Both the position numbers and the translations under genes were made by a program. A stretch of 64,000 nucleotides of DNA from CAZGSD01 sp964528305. GTDB lineage: Bacteria > Patescibacteriota > Gracilibacteria > UBA1369. The notes below the pieces were generated by a model, which saw only the letters and a list, made by a program, of their open reading frames with translations, had not been told where the DNA came from and ran no database searches. The stretch spans positions 124,001-188,000 of the forward strand of contig CAZGSD010000002.1 in the NCBI GenBank assembly GCA_964528305.1, in the 5' to 3' direction. Every line of letters begins with the position of its first letter. Position 1 is the first letter of the stretch. Below, piece after piece: positions 1 to 6,765 of this stretch.

Positions 1-15
1 TCATCTATAAAAATT

Positions 16-64
16 CAAGACAACCACAGCATAATCAATCTCATCAGAAATGTCTTGTCTTTTT
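16..64 (+). terminator. possible intrinsic terminator at the left edge
   Basis: Seven bases at 16-22 (CAAGACA) pair with 51-57 (TGTCTTG) and are followed by a T-rich run up to position 64. The 28-nt loop is long for a terminator. It would end a plus-strand gene lying left of the window. The T-rich part overlaps the proposed -35 of the next tRNA promoter, so this is only a weak call. Confidence 0.25.
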
Positions 65-83
65 GGCCAAAAATTCCTAGAAT
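55..83 (+). promoter_or_regulatory. sigma70-like promoter of tRNA-Met
   Basis: TTGTCT at 55-60 (4 of 6 to the -35 consensus) and TAGAAT at 78-83 (5 of 6 to the -10 consensus) are separated by 17 bases. The tRNA begins 12 bases further on. Position and spacing fit a tRNA promoter with a very short leader. Confidence 0.5.
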
Positions 84-95
84 ACGCCAGTATTC

Positions 96-172
96 GGCTG
101 GGTAGCTCAGTTGGTTAGAGCGTGGGACTCATAAGCCCAAGGTCGAGAGTTCGATTCTCTCCCCAGCCACCA
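96..172 (+). tRNA. tRNA-Met (CAT), elongator type
   Basis: A full cloverleaf can be traced. The acceptor stem is GGCTGGG with CCCAGCC, the anticodon loop is CTCATAA with anticodon CAT, the T-loop is TTCGATT, and the discriminator A is followed by an encoded CCA. G1 pairs with C72, and the anticodon stem lacks three clean G-C pairs next to the loop. It is therefore the elongator rather than the initiator; a tRNA-Ile with lysidine-modified CAU cannot be fully excluded by eye. Confidence 0.93.
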
Positions 173-265
173 AGAACAAGACGCCTCATTAAAAAGGCTC
201 TTTTAAAGAATATTATAAAAGCACCTCCACGCAAGCTATAACACATCAAAAAATCCTTTTAATTC

Positions 266-340
266 TGGTTGCGGGGGTTGGATTCGAACCAACGACCTCC
301 GGGTTATGAGCCCGACGAGCTGCCTCTGCTCTACCCCGCG
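266..340 (-). tRNA. initiator tRNA-fMet (CAT)
   Basis: Read on the minus strand it starts CGCGGGG and ends with encoded CCA. It has both bacterial initiator hallmarks: an unpaired C1-A72 at the top of the acceptor stem, and three consecutive G-C pairs (GGG/CCC) next to the CTCATAA anticodon loop. It sits about 90 bases from the elongator tRNA-Met on the opposite strand. Methionyl-tRNA formyltransferase, its modifying enzyme, is encoded at 46858-47802. Confidence 0.96.
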
Positions 341-350
341 TTGCCCGTAG

Positions 351-379
351 AATCTACTGCAAAGAATAGTTTCTGTCAA
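351..379 (-). promoter_or_regulatory. sigma70-like promoter of tRNA-fMet
   Basis: On the minus strand a perfect -35 TTGACA (374-379) is followed after 17 bases by TAGATT (351-356, 4 of 6). The tRNA 5' end is 10 bases downstream. The promoter overlaps the last codons of the FtsB-like gene, which is typical of this compact genome. Confidence 0.65.
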
Positions 380-764
380 AGAAAAAGACCCACCATTTCT
401 GCCCATTACTGAGCCCCGCCAAATTACTATCCCGCTCATCCTGTAGAGACTGAAGCCCATCCGTTACCGGTGCCTGATTAGAAAGTATAATCACCTCCTC
501 ACCCGGATTGACCAAACCAAGATTTTGCTTAGCAATCTTTTCTATATAATTAGAAGAAGTGAAATATTCATAATCTTCTGACTTCTGACGATTTTCAGAC
601 TCTATCCTGCGATTTTCAGATTCAAAATCAGCTATCACCCGGTCAATCTGATAACCACGATAAACCGATACGGTCAAAGTATTAAGCAGATAAATAACCA
701 AAATCAGCTCTACAACTATCACTAATTTTGCTATATTCGAGGTCGGACTAAACTTAAAAGGCAT
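354..764 (-). CDS. FtsB/DivIC-like septum formation initiator
   Basis: A small bitopic membrane protein of about 136 residues. A hydrophobic segment near residues 13-31 (KLVIVVELILVIYLL) is followed by a charged stretch rich in E, S, N and R that looks like a coiled coil, then the motif LGLVNPGEEVI. This order matches the FtsB/DivIC family, whose members bridge early and late divisome proteins at the septum. The reading frame is open up to 782, but the methionine at 764 (MPFKF) avoids overlap with the divergent murC start at 771 and is preferred. Pairing of an ftsB-like gene with murC fits a division and cell-wall context. The exact subfamily (FtsB, FtsL or DivIC) cannot be assigned by eye. 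Confidence 0.72.
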   Translation of the reverse strand: MPFKFSPTSNIAKLVIVVELILVIYLLNTLTVSVYRGYQIDRVIADFESENRRIESENRQKSEDYEYFTSSNYIEKIAKQNLGLVNPGEEVIILSNQAPVTDGLQSLQDERDSNLAGLSNGQKWWVFFFDRNYSLQ

Positions 765-770
765 AACCCA

Positions 771-2168
771 ATGTCTCATCAAACTTTAAAAGCTTTCCAA
801 AAATACCAGAACATTCATTTTATTGGAATTGGCGGAATAGGAATAAGTGCTCTTGCTAGAATTTTGGCCAGGACAGGCCATCATATTACCGGATCAGACA
901 ACAGCACCAGCCACAACAGTGAATTACTTCAACAAGAAGGGATTATCCTTCACTCTGTGCATCAGGCGGAAAACATTCCACCACAAACCAACTTAGTGAT
1001 ACACACCACGGCTATAGCCGATGATAATGTTGAGTTGCAGGCAGCTCGAAACAGGGGACTCACTATACTGACTTACCCACAGGCCATTGGTTTACTCACT
1101 AAGTCCTATCGCAGTATTTGTATAGCAGGCACACATGGCAAAACCACCACCACGGCCATGCTGGGACTGATGATGGCAGCAGAACAAACGGATCCAACGG
1201 TCATTGTCGGAAGTCTGATCAAAGAGTTTGATCAGAAAAATGAAAGGCTAGGCAAGTCTCCTTGGCTGGTATTGGAATCCTGTGAATACAAAGACGCTTT
1301 TCTCAATTATCAACCAGAAATAATTGTACTTACCTGTATTGATCCCGAACATCTGGATTATTTTAAAACAACAGAAAATTACCTGCAGGCTTTCATCAAC
1401 TTCCTGTCCCGGCTGCCAGAAACAGGTGTATTGATAGCCAATATAGACGATGCCAATATCAAAAAAATTATTCAAGAAAATAACTGGAAATTCTCAATCA
1501 TCACCTATGGCACATCGCCCATAGCTGATTTTCAATTAAACCAGCATCAATTAAAATTACCATCCGGAAAAACATTAGAAGTAAATTTATCAATTCCCGG
1601 CCAACACAATTTACACAATGCCTCAGCTGCTCTGACCGCATTACTACATCTACAGGGAAACAACACAGCGCCAAAACAGGCCCTAACTGCTTTAAACAAC
1701 TTTCGTGGAGCCGCACGACGCTTCGAAATCAAAGGCCAACTTGGTAAAACTACGATTATAGACGACTACGCCCACACTCCCATGGAAATCCAGGCCACCA
1801 TGCAGGGAGCTAGAGAACGGTTTGGCACAGAAGCAAAAATATTAGTTATCTTTCAGCCCCACCAATATTCCCGAACACATTTTTTCCTCAAAGAATTCGG
1901 ACAATCTTTCCAAAACGCCGACCATGTATTCATCCCCAACATTTACCGCACCCGCGACAGTGAAGAAGATGTAAGCAAAGTCAACGTTGATCTATTGGTA
2001 GCAGAAATCAACAAAAATCACCCCACCACCGCCCGCGCCTCCAACACCCACAGCCTCCCTGAAACATTACAAAAAACCCTCTCCATCGCCACACAATTTG
2101 ACGTAATCCTCACCATCGGCGCGGGCGACATCACCAAACTCAGCGATCAGATTCTCTCAAGCTCCTGA
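771..2168 (+). CDS. murC: UDP-N-acetylmuramate--L-alanine ligase
   Basis: Cytoplasmic Mur ligase that adds L-alanine to UDP-MurNAc using ATP, the first step of the peptidoglycan stem peptide. At 465 residues it has the family length. The N-terminal Rossmann-like domain opens with HFIGIGGIGISALA (about 16-29). The ATP-binding P-loop GTHGKTTT lies near residue 119. The central domain carries the conserved ESCEY and DPEHLDYF patches, and the C-terminal domain has DDYAHTP and FQPHQYSRT. All argue for MurC rather than MurD, E or F. The gene starts 6 bases from the divergent FtsB-like gene. Its last 22 bases overlap the end of convergent cysS, and it ends in TGA. Confidence 0.95.
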   Translation: MSHQTLKAFQKYQNIHFIGIGGIGISALARILARTGHHITGSDNSTSHNSELLQQEGIILHSVHQAENIPPQTNLVIHTTAIADDNVELQAARNRGLTILTYPQAIGLLTKSYRSICIAGTHGKTTTTAMLGLMMAAEQTDPTVIVGSLIKEFDQKNERLGKSPWLVLESCEYKDAFLNYQPEIIVLTCIDPEHLDYFKTTENYLQAFINFLSRLPETGVLIANIDDANIKKIIQENNWKFSIITYGTSPIADFQLNQHQLKLPSGKTLEVNLSIPGQHNLHNASAALTALLHLQGNNTAPKQALTALNNFRGAARRFEIKGQLGKTTIIDDYAHTPMEIQATMQGARERFGTEAKILVIFQPHQYSRTHFFLKEFGQSFQNADHVFIPNIYRTRDSEEDVSKVNVDLLVAEINKNHPTTARASNTHSLPETLQKTLSIATQFDVILTIGAGDITKLSDQILSSS

Positions 2169-3550
2169 GACCCATCTGGAGAGTCTTTCACCACATATCC
2201 TAAGCCTTTAATTGCTTCACGCAAGCGATCTGATTCAGCAAAATCTTTTTTCTGTCGAGCCAGCCCTCTCTCCGCTAATAATTTTGTCAATTCAATATCC
2301 ACCACCATTTCAGATTCAACCACATCCAACCCCAATCCAAACACTCGATCAAAATCCAAAACCGTCGCCAATTTAACAGCATCACTCAAATCAGACTTCA
2401 AAACTTCCCACAATACGCCCAAAGCCTCCGCTGTATTTAAATCATTATTAATAACTTCCATAAATTTAGCCCGATACGACGCATCAATCTCACCCGGAGC
2501 AACAAGTTTCTGCAGTTCCGTAACCTTACGACGCAACCTCTTCAATGCCGTCTGCGCCCCCTCCAAAGCCTCCCAGGTGAAATTCAACTGAATTCGATAA
2601 TGCGTTCCCAAATTCAAATAACGAAAAGCCAAAGGATCAAAACCTTTATCAATCACATCCTGCACTAGATAAGCATTCCCTTCAGATTTCCCCATACGTC
2701 GACCATCCACCATCATAAATTCTCCATGCAGCCAGTAATTCACATATTTCTCACCGTTAGCCGCTTCACTCTGAGCTATCTCATTTTCATGATGTATGGC
2801 TATGTGATCAACCCCACCACAATGCACATCAAAATGCCTCCCCAAATATTTCATACTCATGGCACTACACTCTATATGCCAACCAGGAAAGCCTTTACGC
2901 CCCCAAGGAGAATCCCATTCCATCTGACGTTTCTCTCCCGCAGGCGTAAATTTCCAAAGAGCAAAATCAAAAGGATTTCTCTTATCTTCATTCAATTCCA
3001 CTCGAGCCCCAACTTTTTTTTCAGCCAATTTTTGCCCGGATAATTTCCCATAATCCTGCCATTTACTGACATCAAAATAAATTCCATCAGAAGTTTGATA
3101 AGCATATCCCTTCTTTTCCAAATCAACCACCATAGCCAACTGTTCCTCAATATGATCAGTAGCACGAGGCATCAAAGCCGCTTTTTCAACATTTAATTTT
3201 CGGAGATCCGTCTCAAAAGCTTCTGTATAAAACCGGGCTATTTCCCAAGCATCACGCCCCTCCTTACGAGCAGCTTTCTCCATTCTATCCTCTCCACTAT
3301 CTGCATCTCCCAAATTATCTCCGGTCAAATGCCCCACATCAGTAATATTCACAATCTGTTTCACCACCAAATCGTTATATTCAAACATTCGGCGCAAAAT
3401 ATCTTCAAACAGATACATTCGCATATTTCCTAAATGCGCATAAGCATAAACAGTCGGTCCACAGCAATACATGGCCACCTTACCCGATTCAAGAGGAACA
3501 AATTCCTGCATTGACCGCCCCAAAGTATTAAAAAGTTTAATTGAATTCAT
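2147..3550 (-). CDS. cysS: cysteinyl-tRNA synthetase
   Basis: Class I aminoacyl-tRNA synthetase charging tRNA-Cys; 467 residues, the normal bacterial length. The zinc/active-site motif CCGPTVY is at residues 29-35, the HIGH-type signature appears as HLGN at 39-42, GWHIECSAMS holds further zinc ligands, and the KMSKS loop is MGKSEGN near residue 285. The C-terminal anticodon-binding helices end with a short acidic tail. It is convergent with murC (22-bp overlap). Its upstream region holds the inverted-repeat element 3631-3754, so its promoter must lie between that element and 3550. Confidence 0.95.
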   Translation of the reverse strand: MNSIKLFNTLGRSMQEFVPLESGKVAMYCCGPTVYAYAHLGNMRMYLFEDILRRMFEYNDLVVKQIVNITDVGHLTGDNLGDADSGEDRMEKAARKEGRDAWEIARFYTEAFETDLRKLNVEKAALMPRATDHIEEQLAMVVDLEKKGYAYQTSDGIYFDVSKWQDYGKLSGQKLAEKKVGARVELNEDKRNPFDFALWKFTPAGEKRQMEWDSPWGRKGFPGWHIECSAMSMKYLGRHFDVHCGGVDHIAIHHENEIAQSEAANGEKYVNYWLHGEFMMVDGRRMGKSEGNAYLVQDVIDKGFDPLAFRYLNLGTHYRIQLNFTWEALEGAQTALKRLRRKVTELQKLVAPGEIDASYRAKFMEVINNDLNTAEALGVLWEVLKSDLSDAVKLATVLDFDRVFGLGLDVVESEMVVDIELTKLLAERGLARQKKDFAESDRLREAIKGLGYVVKDSPDGSQELERI

Positions 3551-3630
3551 AAAACATCAAAAAGTGGCCCCAGTTTATCAGGCAGCCACTCAAAAATCCA
3601 TATTTTATCAGGACCTTACCCCTCTACTTT

Positions 3631-3754
3631 AAGGAAGCTCTAAAAATCAGTTTTTACAAGGCGTCAAAAAAAAACTGAGGAGACAGTGTGCGTTACACGG
3701 CGACGATGATTTTTTGAAGACAACGCAGTAAAAACTAATTTTTAGAGCTTCCTT
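3631..3754. repeat. large inverted-repeat (MITE/REP-like) element, copy 1
   Basis: The 27-nt arms at 3631-3657 and 3728-3754 match at 26 of 27 positions as inverted repeats (AAGGAAGCTCTAAAAATC... against its complement). The interior has a smaller GTGT/ACAC palindrome. The right arm contains the final codons and the stop codon of the adhesin gene. Copy 2 at 51738-51862 shares arm and flanking core motifs (CTCTRAAAATT, TTTTAC, GCGTT, GCCTTGTAAAA), so the two are related. It could fold as a terminator in RNA. Confidence 0.75.
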
Positions 3755-5946
3755 CGCACCTTTTTTTTAGTAGTCCATACAGCACCCAAAGCAGCACTCG
3801 CCCCAAACACTAATAGCAGTTCAGGTCCAGTTTTCGCAGTATTATCTGGAAATGGTCCACTATAAGCAGCAGGCCTCAAACCATTGTCCAAGGGTTGCAC
3901 AGGGAAATCCGTCAAAGCAGTATTAATTTCCAAAGCAAATGGAATACTACTGATTATTTCACTACGCAAAGAACTTTCCTTACCCTCATCATCGATAGCC
4001 GTCACCGCAAAGAAATATTCCTTACCATTTTCTAAACCAGGCACATACCAGGTAGTACTAGCATCTTTGGTCAAAACAACCTGGGACAAAGATTTCACAT
4101 CACTGCCATAATATACTTTATAATTTTTAACCATTTTATCATCAGTAGCGGCATTCCATACCAAAGTAACGCGCTTATCGGATCCATACCCGATCAAACC
4201 ATTTACTTGGGACGGAGCACCTGCCACAGGTTGCAATTCACCACCATTAGTAGGCGTCGCCCCAGTAGAGCCAGCATTGGCCACTGGACCTTTAACACTA
4301 TTATCAATCACAGCCCCAGCGGAATCGACAGTTATTTTGGCAGCCGCCTCATAAGTTTTTTCATTTTGCAATTCATCCACCAAAAGCACGCTCAAACTAT
4401 AAGCTCCCGCGTCAGCTGGCGCTTGAATAGTACCGACATACACACTTGGATCATCAATACTGGCCGTCAGTTTGATAATATCAAAATTAAATAGTACTGC
4501 CGCCTGAGCCAAGCTTTTTTCACTATAAACCTTCACATTAATCACCGAACCAGCTTTGATGCCAGTACTTGGCTCCAAGACTAAATCTTCCAGCAGGGGA
4601 GCTTTAGTATCTATATTTACACTAACAGGCTCAGAAGTACCGACTATAGCTGCAGTAATAGTATCCACATTGGTAACATACAAACTATGTGCACCATCGG
4701 TCAAAGCTGGCGTCTGAAAAGTAAATTTACCATTAGGTCCAACCGGCACAGATCCAATTTCCTGTGAATTATCAAATATTTTCATGGTTGAACTGGTTTT
4801 ACCTGTACCAGTCACAGTCTGCTCAGCTTGACTATAAGTCCCAGGTACTGGAGCGGTAATCATCGGTTTAACAGAACCAGCAGGTGCTGCGACAACAGCC
4901 CCACCATCACCAACGACCACAGTCTTTTCTGCTTTTTTAAATTTATCCAACAAATCATTTACTACTATTTTATAAGTACCAGCCTTGGCAAAACTTAAGC
5001 CCAAATTAAACTGATGCTCACCTTGATCAGTAGCCAAAAACTTATAATTCGCTGGCAAAGTCACACCAGAGCTATTCTCACCTTCAGCTGAAAATCTAAC
5101 AGTACCAGTATAATCAGACACTTTGACATTTTTCGAATCCACAGCCCGCACCTTGAAACTGACATTTTCATTGGGCTTAATGGTATTGGGCACATCCAAT
5201 ATTTCAAATCCAGCCAAAGCCCCAGCATCCTGCGCATGAGCCCTCTGTATCACGTCTCCACCAATATCAGCCGTCAAAATAACATCATCCACAAAAGACA
5301 CGGTAGGACGTGCATCCAACAAAACATCTTCTCCTACATCCATCAAAGACAAATAAGACAGACCGGCCGCCCTACTTCGCACAGTAAAGTCAGCTTCACC
5401 GTTTTTATCAGTATCAATTGTTGCAGGTTTAATTTCATCAGCTTTTCTGGAAGAAATTAGTTTCACAGCATGTCCATCCAACAAATTATTATAAGCATCT
5501 CTTAAAACAACTTTCATTTCAAATGAATCCTGCCCATCAGCTTGTATTACAGTACGCCCATATTCCAAAGTAGAATTAAAGGCATCCACAGCAGCCGGGA
5601 AAACCATAAAACTGGTTTTATTAGTAAAACCATGGCGAATCGAATTTTCCGCCATTACATAATAAATTCCAGCTTTCTGAGTATGATAACCATCCAAATA
5701 AGCCACAGCACGACCAGAAGCGTCAGCTTTTACCGACATGTTAATGTTTAAACCATCGGCCTTTTCCACAACAAAATTCACTAACTGATTAGGAGGAAAA
5801 TTACTGGCTTTCAAAATTGTTTCTTCACCAGCTATAGTGTCATTTCCAACCACATTGGCCGTATTTTGGGCAAGAACCACAGCCGTATTGGACAAAAACA
5901 GATTCAAGGCCATCAACATAGGAAGAATTTTTTTCACTGCGAACAT
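3742..5946 (-). CDS. secreted, surface-anchored Ig-like/FN3 domain protein
   Basis: Start chosen at 5946 (MFAVKKILPML). It gives a proper signal peptide ending near VVLAQ, follows a strong promoter, and avoids overlap with the divergent gene at 6019. The mature part (about 700 residues) is beta-rich and repetitive. It has invasin/Big-type Ig modules in the first half, a bacterial Ig-like module around VTGTGKTSSTMKIFD, and a fibronectin type III-like module near the C-terminus (VTLVWNAATDDKMVKNYKVYY). The tail is a KTGPE motif, a hydrophobic stretch and KKKVRRKL, the layout of a C-terminal sorting or anchoring signal. The role is probably adhesion or cell-surface structure; no enzymatic domain is visible. 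The last codons lie inside a repeat element. Confidence 0.75.
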   Translation of the reverse strand: MFAVKKILPMLMALNLFLSNTAVVLAQNTANVVGNDTIAGEETILKASNFPPNQLVNFVVEKADGLNINMSVKADASGRAVAYLDGYHTQKAGIYYVMAENSIRHGFTNKTSFMVFPAAVDAFNSTLEYGRTVIQADGQDSFEMKVVLRDAYNNLLDGHAVKLISSRKADEIKPATIDTDKNGEADFTVRSRAAGLSYLSLMDVGEDVLLDARPTVSFVDDVILTADIGGDVIQRAHAQDAGALAGFEILDVPNTIKPNENVSFKVRAVDSKNVKVSDYTGTVRFSAEGENSSGVTLPANYKFLATDQGEHQFNLGLSFAKAGTYKIVVNDLLDKFKKAEKTVVVGDGGAVVAAPAGSVKPMITAPVPGTYSQAEQTVTGTGKTSSTMKIFDNSQEIGSVPVGPNGKFTFQTPALTDGAHSLYVTNVDTITAAIVGTSEPVSVNIDTKAPLLEDLVLEPSTGIKAGSVINVKVYSEKSLAQAAVLFNFDIIKLTASIDDPSVYVGTIQAPADAGAYSLSVLLVDELQNEKTYEAAAKITVDSAGAVIDNSVKGPVANAGSTGATPTNGGELQPVAGAPSQVNGLIGYGSDKRVTLVWNAATDDKMVKNYKVYYGSDVKSLSQVVLTKDASTTWYVPGLENGKEYFFAVTAIDDEGKESSLRSEIISSIPFALEINTALTDFPVQPLDNGLRPAAYSGPFPDNTAKTGPELLLVFGASAALGAVWTTKKKVRRKL

Positions 5947-5974
5947 ATTTTTCAGTTTATTTTTAAATCTTCCT

Positions 5975-6003
5975 ATTATATCATAAAAAAGCTTTAAATT
6001 CAA
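5975..6003 (-). promoter_or_regulatory. strong sigma70-like promoter of the adhesin gene
   Basis: On the minus strand TTGAAT (5998-6003) and a perfect TATAAT (5975-5980) are 17 bases apart, with a TGA just before the -10 (extended -10). It lies about 30 bases upstream of the preferred start codon at 5946 and supports that start over the longer frame to 6036. Confidence 0.65.
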
Positions 6004-6018
6004 ACCACCAAGCCAGAA

Positions 6019-6765
6019 ATGAGCATTATCAAACACAAACCCCTGCTTTTAGGTGCAGGATTGGCCATTTTAGGCGTAATTCTAGGGCTTTCAGGCCTAA
6101 TTAGCCACACCATCCAAACCCTAATACTACAAGGATTCCCAGCCCCTTTACTCTATTTAAGCCTATCTTTACCTTTTTTAGGGCTTTTGATCAGCCTAAC
6201 CAAGATAATTATTGGTATGAACATCAACAACAATCTCATCCCAATTAGCCTTATTGGAGGCAGTATATTGATCGGGCCAATCAATAGTGTCAGTATTTTT
6301 CTAATCTGCCTGCTAATCAATTATTTTGCTAAAACAGCGACTAATCTCTTTCACCTTCATGTAGGAGTAAAAAACTCTCTATTTATCAGTATTGGCAGTC
6401 TCCTCCTGATACTTTACCTCGGATTTTGTAATAACACCCCACAGACAGCCTCCCAAAGCGTTATTTATGGCTTAATTACTGTTTTAATCATCAATGAAAA
6501 GTTCCTAACCTTCAAAATCAGTAAAACCAGTTTAATTAGCGACCTAAAAACAATAGGCAAAACACTATTTCTCGCTGCTATTGGTTATTTGCTACTAGGC
6601 GGCCAACTACTTGGCTGGCAATGGCTCGGACTGCAAAACCTAATCATAAACTACCCAGAAAGCAGTTTACTCGCCATACTGGGCACCTTTTTGATCGGAC
6701 AATATACCGGCCTACGACTGTCAGAAATCATCCGTTTCCGCAAACTTATCTTTAAAAATCACTGA
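6019..6765 (+). CDS. 7TM membrane protein (transglutaminase-associated 7TM family)
   Basis: Hydrophobic 248-residue protein with about seven membrane segments. The C-terminal signature (PESSLLAILGTFLIGQ, then YTGLRLSEIIRFR) and the INEKF motif in the middle resemble the 7TM domain normally fused to an inactive transglutaminase (7TM_transglut). In other bacteria that protein sits beside an alpha-L-glutamate-ligase-like ATP-grasp and a RimB-like retropepsin. Here the transglutaminase part is absent and the 7TM domain stands alone. Its stop overlaps the start of the ATP-grasp fusion gene by one base (TGATG), so the two are translationally coupled. Family assignment rests on remembered motifs. 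The membrane role is likely to couple the ligase/peptidase product to the envelope, which is inference. Confidence 0.65.
   Translation: MSIIKHKPLLLGAGLAILGVILGLSGLISHTIQTLILQGFPAPLLYLSLSLPFLGLLISLTKIIIGMNINNNLIPISLIGGSILIGPINSVSIFLICLLINYFAKTATNLFHLHVGVKNSLFISIGSLLLILYLGFCNNTPQTASQSVIYGLITVLIINEKFLTFKISKTSLISDLKTIGKTLFLAAIGYLLLGGQLLGWQWLGLQNLIINYPESSLLAILGTFLIGQYTGLRLSEIIRFRKLIFKNH

Noticed and set aside
236..460. Open frame across the tRNA-fMet gene
   Set aside because: It reads through a tRNA and the end of the FtsB-like gene; no family similarity.
2726..3043. Plus-strand open frame within cysS
   Set aside because: Antisense shadow of a well-conserved gene; no own start signal.
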